Shown here in pieces: positions 1 to 5,095 of a stretch of 5,095 nucleotides of DNA. How positions within the stretch are numbered: position 1 is the first letter of the stretch; each line of letters starts with the position of its first letter. The notes under the pieces were generated by a model, which was not told where the DNA came from, ran no database searches, and saw nothing but the letters and a program-made list of their open reading frames with translations. A program made the position numbers and the translations under genes. This DNA comes from an uncultured Chromatiaceae bacterium (GTDB lineage: Bacteria > Pseudomonadota > Gammaproteobacteria > Enterobacterales > Alteromonadaceae), in assembly GCA_946481195.1 (NCBI GenBank), contig CAMLNG010000304.1:1-5095 (forward strand). Direction: 5' to 3'.

Positions 1-2
1 TG

Positions 3-269
3 CTGACTGAGCTGGTCGTGCAGGCTGGAATACCTGCTGCCAGTTTTGAACAGTGCTGGCAGGATACCCGCCTGCAGCAAGAGATGTCGGATGACATGGC
101 GTTGGTACAACAGCTGCAGGTCAGCACAGTACCGGCACTATTGCTGGAAGGCCGGGTCATCACTGCACCTCCACATACTGACTTACTGATCCGGCTGTTA
201 CAGCGGACCGCAATGATCCAACAACAGACAGGAGCGGCAAATGCCCTATATTCACATTCAAATCACTGA
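3..269 (+). CDS. DsbA-family thioredoxin-fold oxidoreductase, C-terminal fragment
   Basis: The reading frame is open from the window edge (first full codon at 3) to a TGA at 267-269, so the N-terminal part, with any CXXC active site, lies outside the window. A GTG at 18 is in frame but is not a convincing start, because coding continues upstream of it without a stop. The visible 88 residues show a helical stretch (GIPAASFEQCWQDTRLQQEM) followed by QVSTVPALLLEGRVI. The latter matches the V-x-x-V/T-P-A-hydrophobic-x-x-G segment that carries the cis-proline loop and the next strand in DsbA and related isomerase-type thioredoxin folds. By family, the protein would act in thiol-disulfide exchange or as a glutathione-type isomerase; which of these cannot be decided without the N-terminus. 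The last nine residues (NALYSHSNH) are encoded within the overlap with the next gene, so this tail is probably not part of the fold. Confidence 0.72.
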   Translation: MTELVVQAGIPAASFEQCWQDTRLQQEMSDDMALVQQLQVSTVPALLLEGRVITAPPHTDLLIRLLQRTAMIQQQTGAANALYSHSNH

Positions 270-441
270 CGAAGGTGTCAGTAATCAACAGAAACAACAG
301 CTAATCCAGGGCACGACCGAGCTGATGGTAAAGGTGTTGAATAAAGACCCTGAAACCACATTCGTCGTGATTGAAGAGGTATCGCTGGACAATTGGGGGA
401 TAGGCTATCATTCAGTCCGGCAACGCCGCGCACAACTATAG
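241..441 (+). CDS. 4-oxalocrotonate tautomerase family protein
   Basis: This 66-residue protein has the usual length of the small tautomerase family, whose members form oligomers and use the N-terminal proline, exposed after methionine removal, as catalytic base in keto-enol tautomerisation. It begins M-P-Y-I-H-I and contains the features typical of one subfamily: T-D-E-G-V near residue 10, a central helix (QQKQQLIQGTTELMVKVL), TTFVVIEEV, and DNWGIG near residue 50. No arginine is present at mature positions 9-11, where classical 4-OT has Arg11, and the residue after NWGIG is tyrosine where I recall glycine being common, so the substrate may differ from 4-oxalocrotonate. The ATG is supported by AGGAG at 230-234, six bases upstream. 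The gene overlaps the upstream DsbA-like gene by 29 bases, so the two are co-transcribed. A hairpin terminator begins ten bases after its stop. Confidence 0.9.
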   Translation: MPYIHIQITDEGVSNQQKQQLIQGTTELMVKVLNKDPETTFVVIEEVSLDNWGIGYHSVRQRRAQL

Positions 442-450
442 CCGTTGTTT

Positions 451-480
451 ACTCCGGGCCTGCAAACCGCCCGGAGTTTT
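451..480 (+). terminator. Rho-independent terminator of the DsbA-like/tautomerase operon
   Basis: A perfect 9-bp inverted repeat, ACTCCGGGC (451-459) and GCCCGGAGT (469-477), encloses a 9-base loop and runs directly into TTTT (477-480), with more T-rich sequence to 488. It lies ten bases after the tautomerase stop codon. On the opposite strand the hairpin is followed by AAACAAC, which is not U-rich, so it should terminate mainly + strand transcription and protects against reading into the convergent LysR gene. Confidence 0.88.
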
Positions 481-496
481 CTGCTTTCTAGCCCCC

Positions 497-1390
497 TCAT
501 TGCCACTGGTTTGATGCATTTTCAGTCAACCAGGTTTGCATAAAACGAATGAACACATCTACTTTAAGCGGCACATGGTGTCGGACTGGATAAAGGGCAT
601 ACAAATCCAGAGATGGCCTTGGTAAATCAGCCAGAACTTCCTCTAATTGGCCATTGTTAATTTCCGGCACAGCAACAAACTCTGGTAACAACGCCAGCCC
701 TAATCCGGCCAGCACCAGCTCTTTAAGAAATGGCGTGCTATTTGCCCTGACTTTGCCATCAATCCGGACGCCATCCCCAATAGGCCAGAAATTTCGGCTG
801 CGAAAATAACTGTATTCAAAACAGTTGTGCTTCTGTAAATCACTTAACTGATGAATGGCTGCTTGCTGGCCCAGATAAACAGGGCTGGCACACAGGTAGT
901 ACCGAAACCTGCCGATCTGCCGTCCGACATACAACGAGTCCAGCGGCTGACTGGAAGCCCGCAAGGCCAAATCGAAACCTTGCTGTACCAGATCAACGGC
1001 CTCATCACCTAGTTGGACATCTAATTCAACCTGCGGATATTGTTGCTGAAACGCAGCTATAGCACGGCCAAGAAAAGTCACACCCATTGCCATCGAAGCT
1101 GATATTTTCAGTTTTCCGCTTAGCTGAGTCTGCCCTGTCCTGAGTTGATCTTCCAATGTTTCCATTTGACCGAGCAGGGTCTGAACCTGTGTCCGATATT
1201 GCTCACCTTGTGCAGTCAAAGAAAAGTGTCGTGTTGTACGTTGAAAAAGTCGTACGCCTAATTGCTGCTCCAATTTTTTTAACTGGGTACTTACCATTGA
1301 TTTTGCCAGCTGCTGTTCTTCAGCAACCCGGCTGATACTGCCAAGTTCAGCCAAGCGCAGGAACAGTTGTATTGCTTTGAGTTTATCCAT
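497..1390 (-). CDS. LysR-family transcriptional regulator (CrgA-like)
   Basis: This 297-residue protein has typical LysR length and architecture. An N-terminal winged helix-turn-helix covers about residues 1-60 (MDKLKAIQLFLRLAELGSIS, then AEEQQLAKSMVSTQLKKLEQ and LGVRLFQRTTR). A linker helix covers about 60-88, and a periplasmic-binding-protein-like effector domain runs from about 90 to 290. The segments GKLKISASMAMG, DLVQQGFDLALRAS, FLKELVLAGLGLALLPEF and the terminal YPVRHHVPLKVDVFIRFM resemble the CrgA/DmlR-like branch. The ATG at 1390 is preceded on its own strand by AAGGTGAG at suitable spacing. The gene converges with the tautomerase operon and diverges from the lipoprotein pair. LysR proteins often act on a divergent neighbour and on their own promoter, and a dyad sits just upstream. 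Neither target nor effector can be read from the sequence; the neighbouring DsbA-like/tautomerase operon is an equally possible target. Confidence 0.95.
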   Translation of the reverse strand: MDKLKAIQLFLRLAELGSISRVAEEQQLAKSMVSTQLKKLEQQLGVRLFQRTTRHFSLTAQGEQYRTQVQTLLGQMETLEDQLRTGQTQLSGKLKISASMAMGVTFLGRAIAAFQQQYPQVELDVQLGDEAVDLVQQGFDLALRASSQPLDSLYVGRQIGRFRYYLCASPVYLGQQAAIHQLSDLQKHNCFEYSYFRSRNFWPIGDGVRIDGKVRANSTPFLKELVLAGLGLALLPEFVAVPEINNGQLEEVLADLPRPSLDLYALYPVRHHVPLKVDVFIRFMQTWLTENASNQWQ

Positions 1391-1405
1391 TTATTCTCAC
1401 CTTAT

Positions 1406-1418
1406 GAACAAACTGTTC
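1406..1418. promoter_or_regulatory. Candidate operator: GAACA-AAC-TGTTC dyad upstream of the LysR gene
   Basis: A perfect inverted repeat of two 5-base arms (1406-1410 and 1414-1418) around a 3-base centre lies in the divergent intergenic region, 16-28 bases upstream of the LysR start codon. Dyads of this kind in the region shared by a LysR gene and its divergent neighbour are commonly binding sites for the regulator. It does not have a clean T-N11-A outline. Lying this close to the LysR start, it would fit autorepression best. Function is inferred from position and symmetry only. Confidence 0.35.
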
Positions 1419-1451
1419 TTTATTGGCATTCTATTGAAAAATCTGATCGCA

Positions 1452-1459
1452 ATTATAAT
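1452..1459. promoter_or_regulatory. Candidate divergent -10 element (palindromic ATTATAAT)
   Basis: ATTATAAT is self-complementary and gives a consensus TATAAT on the + strand (1454-1459) and on the - strand (1452-1457). It lies 26 bases upstream of the first lipoprotein start and 61 bases upstream of the LysR start. No good -35 hexamer is found at 16-18 bases on either strand. The nearest + strand candidate is TTGAAA at 1434-1439, with a spacer of only 14. If it is a promoter, it may depend on an activator or extended contacts. Confidence 0.35.
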
Positions 1460-1485
1460 AAAAATATACAGCACAAGGAAATAAA

Positions 1486-1821
1486 ATGAAATCCATATAC
1501 CTCATAATAATTGCCAACACAGCATTAAGCGGATGCTACACAAACCAACACATGCTATATAAATATAATGAGTTGCAATCAATAAACTCTATTCACCCGG
1601 GAGCACATGGCGAGGTTAGGTATTGCGCTACCGGACTGGGCTGGCAAATTGAAAAAAGAAGAAGCGAATCCATTCAGTTAATCAAAGAGCAGTGCGACCC
1701 TAAACAATATAAAATCATCGCAGAAGGCCCTGCAGATGTATACGGAGCAGAGTTCAGCAATATTCCGCTTACAGCTTCCTGCGTAAGCGGTAAAGCCATT
1801 TATTTTCAATACGAGCAATAA
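1486..1821 (+). CDS. Small putative lipoprotein, unassigned family
   Basis: This 111-residue protein has a lipoprotein signal peptide: a basic start (MKS), a hydrophobic core (IYLIIIANTA) and the lipobox L-S-G-C with the lipidated cysteine at residue 17. The residue after it is tyrosine, not aspartate, so under the Lol sorting rule an outer-membrane location is expected. The mature part has three further cysteines (47, 70, 99) and the stretch RRSESIQLIKEQCDPKQYKI followed by IAEGP. That resembles small gammaproteobacterial lipoproteins in which a charged helix leads to a Y-x-I-x-x-E-G strand, but I cannot assign a named family. The start is supported by AAGGA at 1475-1479, six bases upstream. 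The next gene starts after a single base, so the two form an operon. Its base composition is clearly more AT-rich than the ABC operon to the right. Confidence 0.82.
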   Translation: MKSIYLIIIANTALSGCYTNQHMLYKYNELQSINSIHPGAHGEVRYCATGLGWQIEKRRSESIQLIKEQCDPKQYKIIAEGPADVYGAEFSNIPLTASCVSGKAIYFQYEQ

Positions 1822-1822
1822 A

Positions 1823-2236
1823 ATGAAATCACTCACAGCTATCATAATATCAACAATATTACTAAGCTGTTCTGCTATATCTGAAAATGATATACATCGG
1901 GACAGTATGGGTGGGCAAACTTATTACATCCATAAAGTTCATTACGACACCATATGGCAAGCAGCCATCAGTGCCACAGCGGTCCGCGAACGACTGGTCA
2001 CGGAAAAAGAGCAGGGTGTAATCAAAATCAGTATCAAAGATTCGGATAAACAGCGTGTGCTTGCAATTTATATCGAACCTACACTGGCGACTGCTGAAAA
2101 GTACACATTAGTCATCAAAAGCCGGGGGAACTTTGATAACAATTTACGTAACGGTGATAGCACCCAGCAGGTTGCCAATGCTATTTACCAACAATTAAAG
2201 GTTACATCCCCTGACTTACTGTTTTATACCCTGTAA
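1823..2236 (+). CDS. Small putative lipoprotein, DUF3568-like
   Basis: This 137-residue protein begins MKSLTAIIISTILLSC: a short basic start, a hydrophobic core and the lipobox L-L-S-C with the lipidated cysteine at residue 16. The next residue is serine, so an outer-membrane location is expected. The mature part reads like an alpha-beta domain. YDTIWQAAISATAVRERLV is a helix, EQGVIKISIKD and RVLAIYIEP are strands, KYTLVIKSRG is another strand, and STQQVANAIYQQLK is a final helix. This order and the YDxIWQAA start resemble DUF3568-type lipoproteins, whose function is unknown; the resemblance is from memory. The ATG lies one base after the previous stop codon and has only a weak purine patch upstream, which points to translational coupling with the first lipoprotein. 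No clear terminator was seen in the 83 bases after it. Confidence 0.83.
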   Translation: MKSLTAIIISTILLSCSAISENDIHRDSMGGQTYYIHKVHYDTIWQAAISATAVRERLVTEKEQGVIKISIKDSDKQRVLAIYIEPTLATAEKYTLVIKSRGNFDNNLRNGDSTQQVANAIYQQLKVTSPDLLFYTL

Positions 2237-2319
2237 CGCCGGTTCAACAATCCTGTTATCAAAAAGGGAATGCCAGCCCCAGGCACGCCTCCGCTTAATC
2301 AACCAAAGGAGCCTGACTT

Positions 2320-2931
2320 ATGTATACACCTACCGGCATGCAAATGACCAATCAGCACACTATCACTGATTTTGTCCGTCAATTTGGCTTTGCCACCTTA
2401 ATTACCACCGATTTACAAGCCAGCCATCTGCCTTTAACTCTGGTCAGTCAAGAAGGCGCTCATGGTGTTTTATATGGTCACCTGGCGAAAGCCAATGCCC
2501 AAACCAAGAAACTCGATCGCCAGCCCGTACTGGTAAGTTTTCTTGGTCCCCATGCCTACATCTCACCAAACTGGTATCAACAAAAGCCAGCGGTACCAAC
2601 CTGGAACTATGTGGCTGTCCATGCATACGGTGTAGTAGAACTGCTGGATGATGACGCCACAGCACAGGCGATGACAGACTTACTGACTCAATATGAACCG
2701 ACACTATTGCAGGATCAATCTGTGCTCCCCGCCTCATTCCGTAAAAAGCTACAAACTGCTGTAGTTGGGTTCAGGATTGTCGTGACCGAGTGGCAGGGAA
2801 AAGAAAAACTGGGGCAACACCGCCCGAGTGGTGACCAGCTCGGCGTTTATACCGCTCTGCAAAATAGTCTCAACGCTGACGCCAGAGCTCTCGCCTCGTA
2901 CATGGCAGACAGAAATCTGGGCATCGGTTAA
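2320..2931 (+). CDS. PaiB-family FMN-binding (split-barrel) protein
   Basis: This 203-residue protein matches the PaiB/COG2808 family in length and motifs: MYTP at the N-terminus, FGFATLIT (22-29), HLPLTL (36-41), GHLAKANAQ (53-61), FLGPHAYISPNWY (74-86), VPTWNYVAVHAYG (92-104) and KLGQHR (163-168). The family has the flavin-reductase-like split-barrel fold and is named after Bacillus PaiB, described as a negative regulator of sporulation and degradative enzyme genes. Many members are annotated as FMN-binding negative regulators without direct proof, so regulation here is not established. The start is fixed by AAAGGAG at 2305-2311, eight bases before the ATG, and by the conserved MYTP. No PaiA-like acetyltransferase gene is adjacent. 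The 83-base gap from the lipoprotein pair shows no convincing promoter or terminator, so co-transcription with that pair is possible. Confidence 0.93.
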   Translation: MYTPTGMQMTNQHTITDFVRQFGFATLITTDLQASHLPLTLVSQEGAHGVLYGHLAKANAQTKKLDRQPVLVSFLGPHAYISPNWYQQKPAVPTWNYVAVHAYGVVELLDDDATAQAMTDLLTQYEPTLLQDQSVLPASFRKKLQTAVVGFRIVVTEWQGKEKLGQHRPSGDQLGVYTALQNSLNADARALASYMADRNLGIG

Positions 2932-3079
2932 ATCGACGCCAAACTACAATCCAGCAGCGCTTTTTACCATTCAGCGCCATTTTTGCCCGTCTGTCAGCTC
3001 AGTCTGCAGCTTGTTCGCAAAGCCCTTATTGTCTCTCCATCAGGCCGCTATATGCACCATGACCACCCGGCCTCAACTC

Positions 3080-3084
3080 AGGAG
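3080..3084 (+). promoter_or_regulatory. Ribosome binding site fixing the start at 3092
   Basis: AGGAG lies seven bases before ATG 3092. The same frame is open back to 2828, inside the PaiB gene, but only the 3092 start has a ribosome binding site and is followed at once by a good signal peptide. Confidence 0.85.
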
Positions 3085-3091
3085 AGACAAC

Positions 3092-3652
3092 ATGAAGACC
3101 ACTTTATTTTTCCGCCCACTGTTCCTGACTTCAGCACTGATCCTGGCCACGCCAGCATTGGCGAATAACTGGATGTCTGTTTATCAGCAGGGCGTCCGGG
3201 GCGATGCAACCGCCAATGAGCAGGCTATTGCCACTTTAACCACCGCCAGCGCTGCCGCTCCGGACAATCTGGAATTGCAGGCCATGCTGGGTGCTGTTGA
3301 AACGGCGGCAGCCAAACACGCCATGCTGCCGTGGAACAAAATGAAAGCGGCCGAACAAGGCCTGAGTAAACTGGATAAAGCCCTGCGCCAGTTAGACCCA
3401 CAAGACCGCGCCCAGGCTGCTGTCACTATGCAGGTTCACACCATTGCCGGTTGTACTTTTATTAATCTGCCGGACCTGTTTAACCGCTTTAACGAAGGCT
3501 ATGCCCTGCTGAAGAACCAAATCCAAAGCCCGGCGTTCGGTTTTGCCCCTGCCCCGGCAAAGCAGGCGCTGTACAGCTGTGGTGCCAAAGCCGCCAGCAA
3601 AGCCGGTGACGAAGCATTGGCAAAAACCTGGCAACAGCAGATCGCACAGTAA
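3092..3652 (+). CDS. Secreted helical (TPR-like) periplasmic protein of the ABC operon
   Basis: This 186-residue protein starts with a Sec signal peptide: MKTTLFFRPLFLTSALILAT, then P-A-L-A, with cleavage expected after Ala24. The mature part is alanine- and glutamine-rich and almost wholly helical. Residues 38-70 (AIATLTTASAAAPDNLELQA is the core) and 83-103 look like TPR-type helix pairs with the usual proline-aspartate turns. There are two cysteines, Cys121 in AGCTFINLPDLFNRF and Cys163 in LYSCGAK, which could form a disulfide in the periplasm. The conserved-looking NLPDLFNRFNEGY segment is probably a functional surface. The gene ends 24 bases before the ABC ATPase gene, so it belongs to that operon and may be an accessory or substrate-handling factor of the transporter. 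No named family could be assigned with certainty, and the TPR call rests on pattern only. Confidence 0.87.
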   Translation: MKTTLFFRPLFLTSALILATPALANNWMSVYQQGVRGDATANEQAIATLTTASAAAPDNLELQAMLGAVETAAAKHAMLPWNKMKAAEQGLSKLDKALRQLDPQDRAQAAVTMQVHTIAGCTFINLPDLFNRFNEGYALLKNQIQSPAFGFAPAPAKQALYSCGAKAASKAGDEALAKTWQQQIAQ

Positions 3653-3664
3653 GTGCATGATCAC

Positions 3665-3670
3665 AAGGAG
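3665..3670 (+). promoter_or_regulatory. Ribosome binding site fixing the ABC ATPase start at 3677
   Basis: AAGGAG lies six bases before ATG 3677. A GTG at 3653, directly after the previous stop, would add eight residues (MHDHKEQA) that include this site, and it has no site of its own. The ATG gives MLKFEHLSKTYG, the usual N-terminus for this ATPase family. Confidence 0.85.
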
Positions 3671-3676
3671 CAGGCC

Positions 3677-4378
3677 ATGTTGAAATTTGAACACTTAAGC
3701 AAAACCTACGGCAGCGGTTTGTCACAAAACACGGCGTTAAAAGATGTCAGTGCCGACATCAGCCGTGGCGAAATGGTGGCGTTATGCGGGCCGTCCGGCA
3801 GCGGCAAATCCACTTTGCTGAATCTGCTTGGCCTGCTCGACACCCCGACACAAGGCCAAATTTGGTTAAATCAGCAGCCGGTGCCTACTGCTACGGCAGC
3901 GTTAAGCCAGCTGCGCTGCCAGGCCATAGGCTTTATCTTTCAGCGCTATAACCTGCTGCCGGTGCTGACGGCGCTGGAAAATGTCGAATATCCGTTGCAC
4001 CTGCTTGGCGTTGCCAAAGCCGAACGGCGGGCGCGCGCCATGGCGCTGCTGGAGGCAGTCGGCGTAGGCAAGTTCGCTACTCAGCGCCCGGACCAGCTTT
4101 CCGGTGGCCAACAACAACGGGTTGCTATTGCCCGGGCCTTAGTCAAAGCGCCCCCGCTGGTGATTGCCGATGAGCCGACAGCCAACCTCGATGGCGTCAG
4201 CGCTTCACAAGTAATTGATTTGATGCAGCAACTTGGTCGTGATGCCAACACCACTTTTTTAATTGCCAGCCACGACCCAAGGCTCTACGAGCGCTGCTCG
4301 CGGTTGTTAACCCTCAAAGACGGCGTGCTGGTGGACAATCAACCACAACAGCTGAACCCAGCACGCCGCGCCAGTTAA
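3677..4378 (+). CDS. ABC transporter ATP-binding protein, MacB/LolD type
   Basis: This 233-residue single-domain ATPase has every catalytic motif intact. Walker A is GPSGSGKST (38-46), the Q-loop is FIFQRYNLLP with Gln89, the signature is LSGGQQQRVAIARAL (from 141), Walker B is LVIADE with catalytic Glu166, the D-loop is ANLD (169-172), and the switch histidine is His199 in IASHDP. The FIFQxxNLLPxLTxLENV segment and overall length are typical of the MacB/LolD/FtsE branch, which powers permeases of the FtsX/MacB type at the inner membrane. These systems usually do not carry substrate through a channel; they transmit force to the periplasm for lipoprotein release, efflux or cell-wall control. 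The gene lies between the secreted helical protein and the permease, with gaps of 24 and 35 bases, in one operon. The substrate is not shown by the sequence. Confidence 0.96.
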   Translation: MLKFEHLSKTYGSGLSQNTALKDVSADISRGEMVALCGPSGSGKSTLLNLLGLLDTPTQGQIWLNQQPVPTATAALSQLRCQAIGFIFQRYNLLPVLTALENVEYPLHLLGVAKAERRARAMALLEAVGVGKFATQRPDQLSGGQQQRVAIARALVKAPPLVIADEPTANLDGVSASQVIDLMQQLGRDANTTFLIASHDPRLYERCSRLLTLKDGVLVDNQPQQLNPARRAS

Positions 4379-4413
4379 ATCACTGAACGTCGACAGATCC
4401 GAGGAGAATCATC

Positions 4414-5095
4414 ATGTTGCATGCTGCCTGTTTAAATTTATGGCGCCATCGCCGCCGCACGCTGTTCACCGGGCTGGTCTGCAGCGCCGCCATGACCGCT
4501 GTGTTGTTAGGGGCCGGTTTTGCCCTGTTTACCTATCAGTCGCTCGCCGAAAAAGCTGCACGCGATTTAGGCCATCTGACGCTAAGCCACCCGGATTATT
4601 TTCTCGATAACGAAGATGTGCCGCTGCAACATGGCATCCAACGCGACCCGGCGCTGGAAAAGCGGCTACTGGCACGTGACGATGTCAAAGCGGTATTACC
4701 GCGCTTACAGTTTTCCGGTCTGGTGTCCAACGGTGAAAAATCGACGATTTTCCTCGGCAGTGGTGTCGATGGCAGCGAATTCCAGTTAAAAGGCCCGTTC
4801 CTGCAAGTCAAAGCAGGCGGCGTATTACCGCCGGCCTATCTCAGCAACAGCGACGACAATATTCCGCTGCTGATTGGTGAGGGCCTGGCGGCTATTTTAA
4901 AAGCCAAAGTCGGCAGTGAACTGAGCCTGATGTCCGCCACCAGCACAGGCGCGCTCAATGCGTTAGATGTGGTGGTGGTTGGGATCTTCTCTACCGGCGT
5001 GCCGGATCTGGACAAACGCCAGTTGTATCTGCCAATCAAAGCCGGCCAGCAATTGCTGCAAAGCGACAAAATCAGCGAACTGAATATCTATCTGC
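4414..5095 (+). CDS. ABC transporter permease, FtsX/MacB family, N-terminal part
   Basis: The frame is open from ATG 4414 to the window edge (227 codons, no stop), so the C-terminal part is missing. The start has GAGGAG at 4401-4406, seven bases upstream. The protein begins with a basic cytoplasmic segment (NLWRHRRRT, 8-16) and one transmembrane helix at about 17-41. From about residue 43 onward it is soluble, which fits the large periplasmic MacB-PCD domain that follows the first helix in this family. Typical segments are the early DDVKAVLPRLQFSGLVS, then IFLGSGVDG, IPLLIGEGLAAILKAKVGSE, VVVVGIFSTGVPDLDKRQLY and the closing LNIYL. The three remaining helices of the FtsX domain should lie beyond the edge. 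With the preceding ATPase it forms a complete type VII-style pair. Whether it acts in lipoprotein sorting, efflux or envelope stress cannot be told from this half. Confidence 0.93.
   Translation, partial: MLHAACLNLWRHRRRTLFTGLVCSAAMTAVLLGAGFALFTYQSLAEKAARDLGHLTLSHPDYFLDNEDVPLQHGIQRDPALEKRLLARDDVKAVLPRLQFSGLVSNGEKSTIFLGSGVDGSEFQLKGPFLQVKAGGVLPPAYLSNSDDNIPLLIGEGLAAILKAKVGSELSLMSATSTGALNALDVVVVGIFSTGVPDLDKRQLYLPIKAGQQLLQSDKISELNIYL

Noticed and set aside
2271..2285. Small TGCC/GGCA inverted repeat before the PaiB gene
   Set aside because: The stem is only four bases and is not followed by a T-run, so it is not a credible terminator.
2444..2737. 97-codon - strand frame inside the PaiB gene
   Set aside because: It is antisense to a gene with strong family motifs and has no recognisable features of its own.
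2955..2986. Imperfect direct repeat CAGCGC followed by a T-run (2955 and 2972), considered as a terminator or site after the PaiB gene
   Set aside because: The copies are direct, not inverted, so they form no stable hairpin, and two short copies are not enough to call a binding site.
3026..3054. Possible promoter before the secreted-protein gene (TTATTG, 17 bases, TATATG)
   Set aside because: The -35 half matches the consensus poorly (2 of 6), so it does not stand out from chance.
2828..3091. Upstream extension of the secreted-protein frame to 2828
   Set aside because: It would overlap the PaiB coding region by about 100 bases, lacks a ribosome binding site, and would bury the clear signal peptide that starts at 3092.
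2983..3168. 61-codon frame spanning the gap before the ABC operon
   Set aside because: It overlaps the secreted-protein gene in another frame, has no ribosome binding site and shows no recognisable protein character.
3184..4117. Several - strand frames antisense to the secreted protein and ABC ATPase genes
   Set aside because: They are mirror frames of GC-rich coding sequence and show no coherent motifs or ribosome binding sites.
4596..5069. Two - strand frames at the right edge
   Set aside because: The + strand is open over the whole stretch with a convincing FtsX/MacB-type permease, so these are shadows.

Overview
The window looks like a stretch of a gammaproteobacterial chromosome. It has Gram-negative signal peptides and lipoboxes, strong AGGAG-type ribosome binding sites, a CrgA-like LysR regulator and a MacB/LolCDE-style ABC module. 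An Alteromonadales/Rheinheimera-like source is possible, but that is only an impression from protein style and cannot be settled here. All genes but one lie on the + strand. No RNA gene, CRISPR array, insertion sequence or prophage gene was seen, and no gap longer than about 160 bases lacks a gene.

Left part (1-480): the 3' end of a DsbA-like thioredoxin-fold gene overlaps by 29 bases a small 4-oxalocrotonate tautomerase-family gene. A clean intrinsic terminator closes this operon. A LysR-type regulator (497-1390, - strand) converges on it.

Middle (1391-2931): the short divergent region upstream of the LysR gene carries a 5-3-5 dyad and a palindromic ATTATAAT that gives a TATAAT hexamer on both strands. 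Two tandem, AT-rich, unassigned small lipoprotein genes follow, only one base apart. Next is a PaiB-family (FMN-binding split-barrel) protein with its own strong ribosome binding site.

Right part (3092-5095): a GC-richer operon encodes a secreted alpha-helical (TPR-like) periplasmic protein with two cysteines, a MacB/LolD-type ABC ATPase, and a FtsX/MacB-type permease that runs off the right edge. The likely logic is a mechanotransmission-type ABC system working at the periplasmic face, with the secreted protein as a candidate accessory factor. Its substrate cannot be read from the sequence.

Most of the window is ordinary. The least explained parts are the tandem lipoprotein pair and the secreted partner of the ABC system.
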